Part shown: positions 1-6,013 of the stretch, piece by piece
Layout of the letters: every line of letters begins with the position of its first letter
Position numbering within the stretch: position 1 is the stretch's first letter
Assembly (NCBI GenBank): GCA_014801065.1
Contig: JAAVEX010000069.1
Coordinates: 25,926-38,083 of the forward strand
Origin: Barnesiella sp.
GTDB lineage: Bacteria > Bacteroidota > Bacteroidia > Bacteroidales > Muribaculaceae
Direction: 5' to 3'
Length of the DNA stretch: 12,158 nucleotides
The notes under the pieces: generated by a model
The model's database searches: none
Seen by the model: the letters and a program-made list of their open reading frames with translations, nothing else
Told to the model about the DNA's origin: nothing
Made by a program: the position numbers and the translations under genes

Positions 1-435
1 CTGCGCGGCGATATGGTGAAATTCCACGATATCCCCGTGAGCCGTCTGCAGCAGATCAAGGAGGGTGCGGACTATGTAAAGCCCGACGGCACGGTGATAG
101 CCAACGCCATGCTGACCACTCCGGCCGATCCGTCGAGGAGCTATGCCTACTGTTCGGATACGATGTTTGATGAGCGGGTGGCTGAAGCTGTAAGAGGGGT
201 GGATCTGCTCTATCATGAGGCCACCTACACCTCTGAGCTGGCCCGGCAGGCGCGCGAGCGCGGACATTCCACGGCGGCCGAGGCGGCCCGGATAGCGGCA
301 ATGGCCGGAGTGAAGCAGCTTATGATAGGCCACTACTCCAAGCGCTACGACGATCTGGAGGTGCTGGTGGCCGATGCACGGACTGAGTTTGCGGAGGTGA
401 TTGCCGCCCGCGAGGGTCTGGTGGTGAAGCTATAA
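1..435 (+). CDS. rnz: Ribonuclease Z (tRNA 3' endonuclease), C-terminal part
   Basis: This is the 3' end of a reading frame that is already open at base 1 (it begins L-R-G-D-M), so the true start lies outside the window; 144 residues are visible of a family usually near 300. RNase Z is a metallo-beta-lactamase-fold enzyme that cuts the 3' trailer from tRNA precursors. Visible family motifs are YCSDT (metal-bridging Asp), LLYHEATY, GHSTAAEAA (metal-ligand His region) and IGHYSKRY near the C-terminus, all in the expected order. tadA follows after 20 bp, so the two tRNA-processing genes are probably co-transcribed. Confidence in the family is high; only the N-terminal half, including the first metal-binding motif, cannot be checked here. 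Confidence 0.95.
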   Translation: MRGDMVKFHDIPVSRLQQIKEGADYVKPDGTVIANAMLTTPADPSRSYAYCSDTMFDERVAEAVRGVDLLYHEATYTSELARQARERGHSTAAEAARIAAMAGVKQLMIGHYSKRYDDLEVLVADARTEFAEVIAAREGLVVKL

Positions 436-455
436 ACCCTGTTACTGAAACTGCT

Positions 456-893
456 ATGACCGAAGATGAAAAATATATGACTATGGCTCTCGACGAGGCC
501 CGGAAGGCAGCCTCGATGGGAGAGGTGCCGGTGGGGGCGGTGATCGTGACCCACGGGCGGGTGATAGGTCGCGGACATAATCTGACGGAGACACTGATCG
601 ATGTGACCGCTCATGCAGAGATCCAGGCTATCACGGCTGCCGCACAGACCGTCGGCGGGAAGTATCTGCCTGACTGCACGCTCTATGTCACTGTGGAGCC
701 GTGTCTGATGTGTGGCGGTGCGCTCGGATGGAGTCAGATAGGCAGAGTGGTCTATGGTGCGGCCGATCCCAAGCGGGGTTGCTCTACGTTTACAGACCGG
801 GCGTATCATCCGCGCACGGAAGTGGTGGGCGGAGTGCTGGCTGAGAGTTGCGGCCGCCTGATGAAAGAATTTTTTGCTGAAAGGCGCAAGTAA
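456..893 (+). CDS. tadA: tRNA-specific adenosine deaminase TadA
   Basis: This 145-residue protein matches bacterial TadA, which deaminates adenosine 34 to inosine in the anticodon wobble position of tRNA-Arg(ACG). The zinc and catalytic residues are present: H53-A-E55, with E55 as proton shuttle, and P82-C83-x-x-C86. The segment MGEVPVGAVIV near residues 21-31 is also typical of the family. Length fits the usual 150-160 residues. I took the ATG at 456; in-frame ATGs at 477 and 483 are possible but would trim the first helix. The gene lies 20 bp after rnz and 11 bp before the polyferredoxin gene, which suggests one operon. Free nucleoside or guanine deaminases share the fold, but motif context and length favour TadA. 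Confidence 0.95.
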   Translation: MTEDEKYMTMALDEARKAASMGEVPVGAVIVTHGRVIGRGHNLTETLIDVTAHAEIQAITAAAQTVGGKYLPDCTLYVTVEPCLMCGGALGWSQIGRVVYGAADPKRGCSTFTDRAYHPRTEVVGGVLAESCGRLMKEFFAERRK

Positions 894-904
894 TAGTATC
901 TGGT

Positions 905-1822
905 ATGAACAACGTGATCCGGACTCTGAGAATTGTGGTGCAGCTTGTGGCGTTCGCTCTGCTGACGGCGGGACTGACGCTTACGCTCGTGGGTCGGATG
1001 GGCAGCGTGGTCAGATTTCTGACCGAGTTGCAGTTTGGCCGGGCCGTGGCAATGATGTCGCTGTCGGTGTTTGTGGTGTGGACGGTGATCACTCTCGTGT
1101 TTGGTCGCATCTATTGCTCAACTGTCTGCCCGATGGGAACGCTGATGGATCTCTCGTCGGGATGCCGCCGACTGTCGCGCAGAGGTCGCAGCCGTGTCTA
1201 TCGCTGGTCGGTGCCCAACAATGCGTTGCGCTACGGGACGCTACTGCTGGTGGTGGCGTGTCTGGTGGCGGGGTTCACTCTGCTGCCTGATCTGCTGGAG
1301 CCGTTTTCGGCATTTGAACAGATCACGGACGGTTTCGCCATGCCGGTTGTGGAGTGGCTGCTGCCCGACGATATGGATGGCGGAATGAAACGCGCGGTGG
1401 CGTCGCTGACTGTGGCATCGTCGATCACGGCTACGTTTCTCTTTGCAGTCACGGTGTTGATAGCCTATCAGAATGGCCGTGCGCTCTGCTCTACGGTGTG
1501 TCCGGTTGGGACGATCCTCGGGATGGTGAGTCGCTATTCGATCTTTCAGATTGATATCGACACCGACCGCTGCACCAACTGCCGGCGGTGTGAATATGCC
1601 TGTAAGGCGCATTGTATCAATCTTGACGATCATTTGGTCGACGGGTCGCGCTGCGTGGGGTGTTTCGACTGTCTGGCCGCCTGCCGCGACGATGCGATCC
1701 ATTACACCACGGACCGCAAGCGCCTTTCGCAGCCTATGCTTCAGAAGATAAAAGGAATGGCCGAGGCTTCGCCCGAGGGGGAAGCTGAAGCGACAATGGA
1801 TATAAAAAAGCTAAAATCATAA
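905..1822 (+). CDS. Membrane-bound 4Fe-4S polyferredoxin, NapH/CcoG-type
   Basis: A 305-residue membrane iron-sulfur protein. About four hydrophobic helices are visible (near residues 10-28, 48-67, 108-127 and 163-187). Two CxxxCP motifs sit at the ends of helices 2 and 4 (YCSTVCPMG with C71/C75; LCSTVCPVG with C195/C199), as in NapH, CcoG and related quinol-linked electron carriers. A cytoplasmic ferredoxin module follows, with C223/C226/C229/C233 and C250/C253/C256/C260, enough for two [4Fe-4S] clusters; the usual proline after the last cysteine of each set is missing (CKA, CRD). The tail is charged and probably disordered. The stop TAA shares its last base with the thyA start. Known relatives move electrons across or along the inner membrane; the partner here is unknown, and the link with thyA/folA is only positional. 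Confidence 0.8.
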   Translation: MNNVIRTLRIVVQLVAFALLTAGLTLTLVGRMGSVVRFLTELQFGRAVAMMSLSVFVVWTVITLVFGRIYCSTVCPMGTLMDLSSGCRRLSRRGRSRVYRWSVPNNALRYGTLLLVVACLVAGFTLLPDLLEPFSAFEQITDGFAMPVVEWLLPDDMDGGMKRAVASLTVASSITATFLFAVTVLIAYQNGRALCSTVCPVGTILGMVSRYSIFQIDIDTDRCTNCRRCEYACKAHCINLDDHLVDGSRCVGCFDCLAACRDDAIHYTTDRKRLSQPMLQKIKGMAEASPEGEAEATMDIKKLKS

Positions 1823-2616
1823 TGAGACAGTATCTCGATCTGCTGCGCCACATCATGGAGAATGGCGCAGACAAAAGCGACCGTACGGGCACGGGCACGC
1901 GCAGCGTGTTCGGCTACCAGATGCGGTTTGATCTGGCCGACGGGTTTCCGTTGCTGACCACCAAAAAGCTCCATCTGAAGTCAATCATCCATGAGCTGCT
2001 GTGGTTTCTGAAGGGCGACACTAATGTGAAGTATCTTAAGGACAACGGGGTTAGAATCTGGAATGAATGGGCCGATGAAAATGGCGATCTCGGCCATGTC
2101 TATGGCTATCAGTGGCGTTCGTGGCCCGACTACGATGGCGGGTTTATCGATCAGATCTCTGCTGTGGTGGATCAGATAAAAAACAATCCCGACTCGCGCC
2201 GCATGATCGTGAGCGCCTGGAATGTGGCTGATATCGACAAGATGAAGCTGCCCCCCTGTCACGCTATGTTTCAGTTTTATGTGGCCGACGGCCGTCTGAG
2301 CCTTCAGCTCTATCAGCGGTCGGCCGACTGCTTCCTCGGGGTCCCGTTTAATATAGCGAGCTATGCTCTCCTGCTTCAGATGATGGCGCAGGTGACGGGG
2401 CTGCAGGCCGGGGAGTTTATCCACACGCTCGGCGATGCCCACATCTATAATAATCATTTCGAACAGGTGGCTACGCAGCTCGGGCGCGAACCGCGGAGGC
2501 TGCCTCGCATGGTGATCAACCCGCAGGTGAAGGATATTTTTGATTTCAAATATGAGGATTTCAGCCTTGAGGATTACGATCCGCTGCCTCACATAGCCGG
2601 AAAAGTCAGCGTATGA
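1822..2616 (+). CDS. thyA: Thymidylate synthase
   Basis: ThyA converts dUMP to dTMP using 5,10-methylene-tetrahydrofolate, releasing dihydrofolate. The protein is 264 residues, the same as E. coli ThyA, and aligns without obvious gaps: DRTGTGTRS near the N-terminus for phosphate binding, SRRMI for the arginines contributed by the second subunit, [10 protein letters not shown] with the nucleophile at C146, [14 protein letters not shown] for nucleotide and folate contacts, and HIYNNH. The start overlaps the stop of the preceding ferredoxin gene by one base, and the stop overlaps the folA start by four bases, so translation is probably coupled. Everything needed for activity appears intact. Confidence 0.98.
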   Translation: MRQYLDLLRHIMENGADKSDRTGTGTRSVFGYQMRFDLADGFPLLTTKKLHLKSIIHELLWFLKGDTNVKYLKDNGVRIWNEWADENGDLGHVYGYQWRSWPDYDGGFIDQISAVVDQIKNNPDSRRMIVSAWNVADIDKMKLPPCHAMFQFYVADGRLSLQLYQRSADCFLGVPFNIASYALLLQMMAQVTGLQAGEFIHTLGDAHIYNNHFEQVATQLGREPRRLPRMVINPQVKDIFDFKYEDFSLEDYDPLPHIAGKVSV

Positions 2617-3116
2617 GCCAGAGTATAAATATAATAGCTATCGTGTCGAGCAATGGCGCGATAGGGCGTGGCGGCGATCAGCCGTTTCACATCAAGGAAG
2701 ATTTCAAGAGATTCCGTGACCTGACCATGGGCCACCCGATCATCATGGGACGAAAGACGTTTGAGGCTCTGCCGGGTGGCGCTCTGCCGGGGCGACGAAA
2801 CATCGTGGTGACCTCGCAATCTGACTGGCACCGCGAGGGCGTGGAGACGGCTCCATCGATCGAGGGGGCTGTGGTTTTGGCGTTTGAGTCGGACGATGAG
2901 GCTTTCGTGATCGGCGGCGGCGAGATCTATATGCAGGCCATGGAGATAGCAGACCGGATGTATCTGACCGAGGTCGATGCCATGGTAGATGATGCCGACA
3001 CATTCTTCCCGGCATTCGATCTGACCGAATGGGAGCAGACCGCCACGGGCGATTATTCGATCGATCCCCGCTCCGGCGCTCCCTACCGTTTCCTGACATT
3101 CACACGCCGCCGCTGA
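2613..3116 (+). CDS. folA: Dihydrofolate reductase
   Basis: This enzyme reduces the dihydrofolate made by ThyA back to tetrahydrofolate with NADPH, so the two overlapping genes (ATGA) complete one cycle. At 167 residues it has normal DHFR length. Visible features are the N-terminal strand [17 protein letters not shown], the active-site helix with acidic D30 (equivalent to E. coli D27), [13 protein letters not shown] for NADPH binding, [11 protein letters not shown], and VIGGGEIY with the conserved glycine pair. One oddity is that the usual Trp of the PW(N/H)LP segment is Phe here (PFHIKED, F25), and the following Leu-Pro is Ile-Lys. No strong terminator follows immediately; the next 400 bp contain no confident gene. 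Confidence 0.96.
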   Translation: MSQSINIIAIVSSNGAIGRGGDQPFHIKEDFKRFRDLTMGHPIIMGRKTFEALPGGALPGRRNIVVTSQSDWHREGVETAPSIEGAVVLAFESDDEAFVIGGGEIYMQAMEIADRMYLTEVDAMVDDADTFFPAFDLTEWEQTATGDYSIDPRSGAPYRFLTFTRRR

Positions 3117-3523
3117 TATCTCCACAGCGGAGAACATGACGGCTGGAGAATCGCAAACTTTCTGGACAGATTGTCGATGCATATTCTCAAGAATATATTC
3201 GCGGTGCTATACAATGTCACCGTGCAAAGATGCAGTCTCATAAAGGAACTTCGTCCCATAAGAGAGAGGCGTGTTTTTTTCCTGTTCATATAGTCAGTCC
3301 TCATTTAAATATCGCTTAGACTCTATGGCTAATCCATAAGGGTAAATGTTTCAGACCTGTGGATTATTTTTCAACAGATTCCTGGTTTTGTGCAAAAAAA
3401 TGTGCATTCTACTCTTGGATCCGAACTTGATATTTAATTTGCCCATACCGCTTAGTATAAATTTTTTTTTACGATTTACTTATAATAAATTGCTTATTAT
3501 ATAACTGTTGGGTTATTTATTGT
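3117..3523. other. Non-coding stretch after folA
   Basis: About 400 bp with no confident gene. From 3117 to about 3290 the base composition is intermediate and small inverted repeats are present: TCTCC-ACAGC-GGAGA just after folA and ATATTC-TCAA-GAATAT near 3183-3198. Neither is followed by a T-run, so neither is a clear terminator. A minus-strand reading frame (3083-3304, with a better internal ATG at 3289) could encode up to 73 residues, but it runs into the folA coding sequence and has no recognisable domain; I do not call it a gene. From about 3300 to 3523 the sequence is strongly AT-rich, as is usual just upstream of a Bacteroidota promoter. Confidence 0.5.
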
Positions 3524-3554
3524 TTTGGTGGAATAAAAATATTTTATAAATTTG
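3524..3554 (+). promoter_or_regulatory. Bacteroidota primary sigma promoter for the ncRNA
   Basis: A -33 element TTTG (3524-3527) is followed after 19 bp by TAAATTTG (3547-3554), an exact match to the TAnnTTTG -7 element. Spacing and sequence agree with the Bacteroidota sigma-ABfr consensus, and transcription is expected to begin around 3559-3561. There is no reading frame directly downstream; the predicted transcript is the structured RNA described next. The position of the start site is inferred from spacing only. Confidence 0.8.
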
Positions 3555-3558
3555 CAAT

Positions 3559-3578
3559 GAATTAATGGCCATTAATTC
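3559..3578. repeat. Perfect 20-bp palindrome at the predicted start site
   Basis: The sequence GAATTAATGGCCATTAATTC is identical to its own reverse complement. It begins about 5 bp after the -7 element, so it spans the predicted transcription start. As DNA it could be an operator for a dimeric regulator acting on the ncRNA promoter. As RNA it could form an 8-bp 5'-terminal hairpin with a GGCC loop, extended by a U-G and an A-U pair, which could protect the 5' end. The sequence does not decide between the two. Confidence 0.6.
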
Positions 3579-3772
3579 GTGAAATTTTATAATGAGACGT
3601 TATGTCTTCTGCTTGCATGTGAAAAGCGTCGGAAACTTATCACTGTGCGCAAGAGATGGCAAAGCGGTCTCCGCGTCATATGACGTGGAGCTGTTTATAC
3701 CACATCTTCGCACAAGGTAATCCGACCACCTTCACATAAAGGCGTGGCATAGCAGCCCACGTCTTTTTTTTT
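3560..3772 (+). ncRNA. Putative free-standing structured small RNA (6S-like rod, family unproven)
   Basis: An exact promoter and an intrinsic terminator bracket about 210 nt with no plausible reading frame. Nested complementary segments give a long rod: ATGTGAA (3617-3623) with TTCACAT (3731-3737); GTCGGA (3628-3633) with TCCGAC (3721-3726); TTATC (3637-3641) with GGTAA (3716-3720); TGTGCG (3644-3649) with CGCACA (3709-3714); AAGA (3651-3654) with TCTT (3705-3708); TGG (3657-3659) with CCA (3700-3702). An apical hairpin pairs CTCCGCGTCA (3669-3678) with TGACGTGGAG (3681-3690), its innermost pairs opening as loop. A small AGAC/GTCT hairpin lies in the 5' part. Size, rod shape and isolated transcription resemble 6S RNA, but no large central bubble is obvious. 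It could instead be another Bacteroidales small RNA or a leader for the gene at 3814. The fold was paired by eye. Confidence 0.65.
3741..3772 (+). terminator. Intrinsic terminator of the ncRNA
   Basis: A stem of GGCGTGG (3741-3747) with CCACGTC (3757-3763), containing one G-U pair and a 9-nt loop, is followed by nine T residues (3764-3772). This is a textbook intrinsic terminator in the plus direction. It ends 41 bp before the ATG of the next gene. Confidence 0.9.
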
Positions 3773-3813
3773 AACGATCAATAGGGCTGGTTGGTCATTT
3801 TGAATATCAAGAT

Positions 3814-4164
3814 ATGAAAAAAATAATTTTTGTAATGCTATGCGTCATGATTTCAACGCTTTCGTATGCTGACAATTATTCTTGTCCAGTTCCGTACTAT
3901 GATTCAACCGTACAGATCACTAAAACTTCAGATAAAGCAGATGTTCATGGACAAGCATGCGTTACGTTAAAGTTTACAAAAACAATTAATCAGGGTTTGG
4001 TTAGCGTTCTCATAAATGTGTATGATGCTGATACTGACAAAAAGGTAAAGGCCGAGTCTGTTGATGTCAATAGCAATAATACAACCCCACAAGCAAAATA
4101 TATTGGAGGCTTAAAAGCCGGACATTCATATTATTTCAAGATTCATTCAATTTCATGTAGATGA
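3814..4164 (+). CDS. Small secreted protein of unknown function
   Basis: I do not recognise this 116-residue protein. Residues 1-19 form a clear signal peptide: MKK, a hydrophobic core, then SYA before D20, a plausible signal peptidase I site. The mature part of about 97 residues has three cysteines (one near its start, one in GQACVTL, and one two residues from the end), no further membrane segment, and alternating hydrophobic residues suggesting a beta-sandwich. The closing segment GGLKAGHSYYFKIHSISC resembles the last strands of a fibronectin III or Ig-like domain; that is a resemblance only. The gene is AT-rich, unlike the folA and der neighbourhoods. It starts 41 bp after the ncRNA terminator, has no convincing promoter of its own in that gap, and ends before its own terminator. 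Confidence 0.75.
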   Translation: MKKIIFVMLCVMISTLSYADNYSCPVPYYDSTVQITKTSDKADVHGQACVTLKFTKTINQGLVSVLINVYDADTDKKVKAESVDVNSNNTTPQAKYIGGLKAGHSYYFKIHSISCR

Positions 4165-4198
4165 TAGCAATGCTATGTAAATAAATTAATCCACAAAA

Positions 4199-4240
4199 AC
4201 GCCTCAAAAATTTAATTGAACTTTTTTGAGGTGTTTTTTT
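4199..4240 (+). terminator. Intrinsic terminator after the small secreted protein
   Basis: Twelve bases ACGCCTCAAAAA (4199-4210) pair with TTTTTGAGGTGT (4223-4234), with one G-U pair and a 12-nt loop, followed by further T residues to 4240. Because the A-run precedes the stem and the T-run follows it, it could work in both directions; no minus-strand gene ends here, so the plus direction is the relevant one. Confidence 0.9.
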
Positions 4241-4422
4241 GTTTTCTATAGCGAGGTCTACAAGAAATGCTTATATATTACAACGTATTTGCGACACAAA
4301 AAGTGAGTAGTAACTAACCATGAAATTATGCGAGTGTGTATGCTCCGATTTTTTAAGAGTGATATATTGCATATGTAAAGGGACTCATCAACGAGATTTG
4401 TATATGAAAAAGTGGAATTTTT
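4241..4422. other. AT-rich intergenic spacer
   Basis: This is the first part of a 330-bp gap between the secreted protein's terminator and the ATPase gene. I see no reading frame, RNA fold or repeat here. The second part of the gap holds the putative promoter and the tandem repeats listed next. Confidence 0.5.
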
Positions 4423-4454
4423 GTTGCAGATAATCATACTTTATTCTATTTTTG
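4423..4454 (+). promoter_or_regulatory. Putative promoter of the AAA/DUF4143 gene
   Basis: TATTTTTG (4447-4454) matches the TAnnTTTG -7 element exactly. The -33 element is weaker: GTTG at 4423-4426 gives 20-bp spacing, while an exact TTTG at 4420-4423 would need 23 bp. The 34-bp repeats begin immediately downstream, so they would form the start of the transcript. The junctions before repeat copies 2 and 3 read TACCCTTG, a degraded version of the same element. Confidence 0.5.
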
Positions 4455-4542
4455 CCTTGAAAATGTGGTGTTAGCCACCACTCAATACCCTTGAAAATGT
4501 GGTGTTAGCCGCTGTTCAATACCCTTGAAAATGTGGCGTTGA
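4455..4542. repeat. 34-bp tandem repeat, about 2.6 copies
   Basis: Two full units (4455-4488 and 4489-4522) and a partial third (4523-about 4542) each begin CCTTGAAAATGTGG. Units 1 and 2 differ at only four positions, all in the second half. Unit 1 contains a perfect hairpin, GTGGTG (4465-4470) with CACCAC (4476-4481); unit 2 has GTGGTG with CGCTGT (4510-4515), where each changed base still pairs through a G-U wobble. The array lies directly after a putative promoter and ends about 30 bp before the ATPase ATG, so it is probably 5' untranslated RNA or an operator array. There are no spacers, so it is not a CRISPR. Confidence 0.8.
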
Positions 4543-4571
4543 TGATTTAATCAGTTGATAAATAGTGATAT

Positions 4572-5924
4572 ATGAAGCGTAAAATTTACAATAAGATTCT
4601 TCAGTGGAAACAACGTTGGAACGGACGCACCGCGTTGTTGGTTGACGGTGCCCGACGAATAGGTAAAAGTTGGATTGTCGAGGAATTTGGACGCCGGGAA
4701 TATGAGTCATATATCGTTATAGACTTTAATAATGTGTCCAATGATATAATTGACCTTTTCGAGAATTATCTGACTGATTTGGATACGTTTTTCATGAGAT
4801 TAAGTATCTTTAAGAAGGTGAAACTTCATGAACGAAAGTCGCTGATTATTTTCGATGAAGTTCAGATGTATCCCAGGGCGCGGGCTGCAATAAAATATCT
4901 TGTTGCAGACGGTCGCTACGATTATATCGAGACAGGGTCATTGGTAAGCATAAATCGCAACGTGGCCGATATAGTGATTCCAAGTGAGGAGGTGCGTATG
5001 AATATGTATCCCATGGACTTGGAAGAGTTTATGTGGGCTATCGGAGAGGATATGCTGTATGATTATGTTAGGAGTCAATATGAAAAGTTGAAGCCTATGG
5101 GACAGGCTATGCATCGCCGGATGATGGATGTTGTGCGTGCCTATCTTCTTGTCGGAGGTATGCCTCAGGCCGTTTTGACGTATATAGAGCGAAAAGATCT
5201 GAATGATGTTGATGCGGTGAAGCGTAATATACTGGCTTTGTATAGAAATGATATTTCAAAGTATGCCGGACGGTCAGCACCGAAAGTGACGATGATCTTT
5301 GACAATATACCTGCTCTTCTTCAGCAACATGAAAAGCGTTTTCGTCCGGCTATGGTCATAAAGGGTTCACGAATGAAAGATTTCGCAGAACCAATGTTTT
5401 GGTTGGATGAGAGCCGCGTTGTTAATTTTTGCTTTAATTCAACGGAGCCATCGGTGGGATTAGCTCTTAATAAAGAATTTTCTAAAGTGAAATTGTATAT
5501 GGCTGACACCGGATTGCTCATTTCAATGGCGTTTGACTCCCGGGAATTGGAAAAAGATAAGGTATATGAGAAAATTCTTCGCGGGAAGCTGGAGTTCAAT
5601 AAGGGAATGTTAATAGAAAATCTTGTTGCTCAGATTCTGTGTTGCAATGGTCATCCGTTGTTTTACTACACATGTTCATCGCGCGACAATGCTGAGGATC
5701 GGATGGAAATTGACTTTCTCATACGCAAAAAGCACGTTACGAGTCGCCATAATATATGCCCGATAGAGGTGAAATCGTCGAATGGCTACACTTTGACATC
5801 GCTTAATAAATTCAGGCGAAAATTCGCATCCTATCTCGATCGGTCGATTGTGCTGCATACGAAGGATCTGATGGTGACCGATGAGATCGTATATCTGCCT
5901 GTCTATATGGCCGGTCTGCTGTAG
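4572..5924 (+). CDS. AAA_14 / DUF4143 ATPase with PD-(D/E)XK-like C-terminus
   Basis: This 450-residue protein belongs to the large family of P-loop ATPases with an N-terminal AAA_14 domain and a C-terminal DUF4143 domain. The Walker A motif is G26-ARRIGKS-33, Walker B is LIIFDEVQ with D95/E96, and a sensor-like TGS lies at 121-123. The central part (about 130-330) contains the family's helical region (GGMPQAV). The C-terminal domain shows the pattern of a restriction-endonuclease-like fold: E349 in GMLIENLVAQ, D381 in EIDFLI, and E399-V-K401 in PIEVKSS. Family members are numerous in Bacteroidota and their role is unsettled; DNA-related or defence functions have been suggested from the fold. 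Here it stands alone, transcribed towards the sialidase genes, in AT-rich DNA. The frame is intact. Confidence 0.88.
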   Translation: MKRKIYNKILQWKQRWNGRTALLVDGARRIGKSWIVEEFGRREYESYIVIDFNNVSNDIIDLFENYLTDLDTFFMRLSIFKKVKLHERKSLIIFDEVQMYPRARAAIKYLVADGRYDYIETGSLVSINRNVADIVIPSEEVRMNMYPMDLEEFMWAIGEDMLYDYVRSQYEKLKPMGQAMHRRMMDVVRAYLLVGGMPQAVLTYIERKDLNDVDAVKRNILALYRNDISKYAGRSAPKVTMIFDNIPALLQQHEKRFRPAMVIKGSRMKDFAEPMFWLDESRVVNFCFNSTEPSVGLALNKEFSKVKLYMADTGLLISMAFDSRELEKDKVYEKILRGKLEFNKGMLIENLVAQILCCNGHPLFYYTCSSRDNAEDRMEIDFLIRKKHVTSRHNICPIEVKSSNGYTLTSLNKFRRKFASYLDRSIVLHTKDLMVTDEIVYLPVYMAGLL

Positions 5925-5949
5925 GGGGCTTGCTGATGGTAATAAAAGG

Positions 5950-5983
5950 GCGGTGCGTCAGGATGAGGGTTCTGACACACCGC
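5950..5983. terminator. Strong hairpin between convergent genes, likely bidirectional terminator
   Basis: GCGGTG-C-GTCAG (5950-5961) pairs with CTGAC-A-CACCGC (5972-5983), an 11-bp stem with one mismatch and a 10-nt loop. In the plus direction it is followed by TCTATTTGTTTT; in the minus direction by CCTTTTATT. It lies 25 bp after the ATPase stop and 30 bp beyond the sialidase stop on the other strand, so it most likely ends both transcripts. Confidence 0.8.
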
Positions 5984-6013
5984 GTCTATTTGTTTTGTGT
6001 GAGTGTTTGGGGA

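Noticed and set aside
1981..2592. 203-codon minus-strand frame inside thyA
   Set aside because: Fully antisense to an intact, recognisable thyA; no family signature.
3117..3140. TCTCC-ACAGC-GGAGA after folA as the operon terminator
   Set aside because: Only five pairs and no T-run follows.
3357..3365. TGTGGATTA near 3357 and TAATCCACA near 4187 as DnaA boxes or an origin
   Set aside because: Each differs from the consensus by one base, they are far apart, and there is no cluster or dnaA/dnaN context.
4455..4542. CRISPR-like array
   Set aside because: The 34-bp units are directly adjacent, with no spacers, and the third copy is partial; there are no cas genes nearby.
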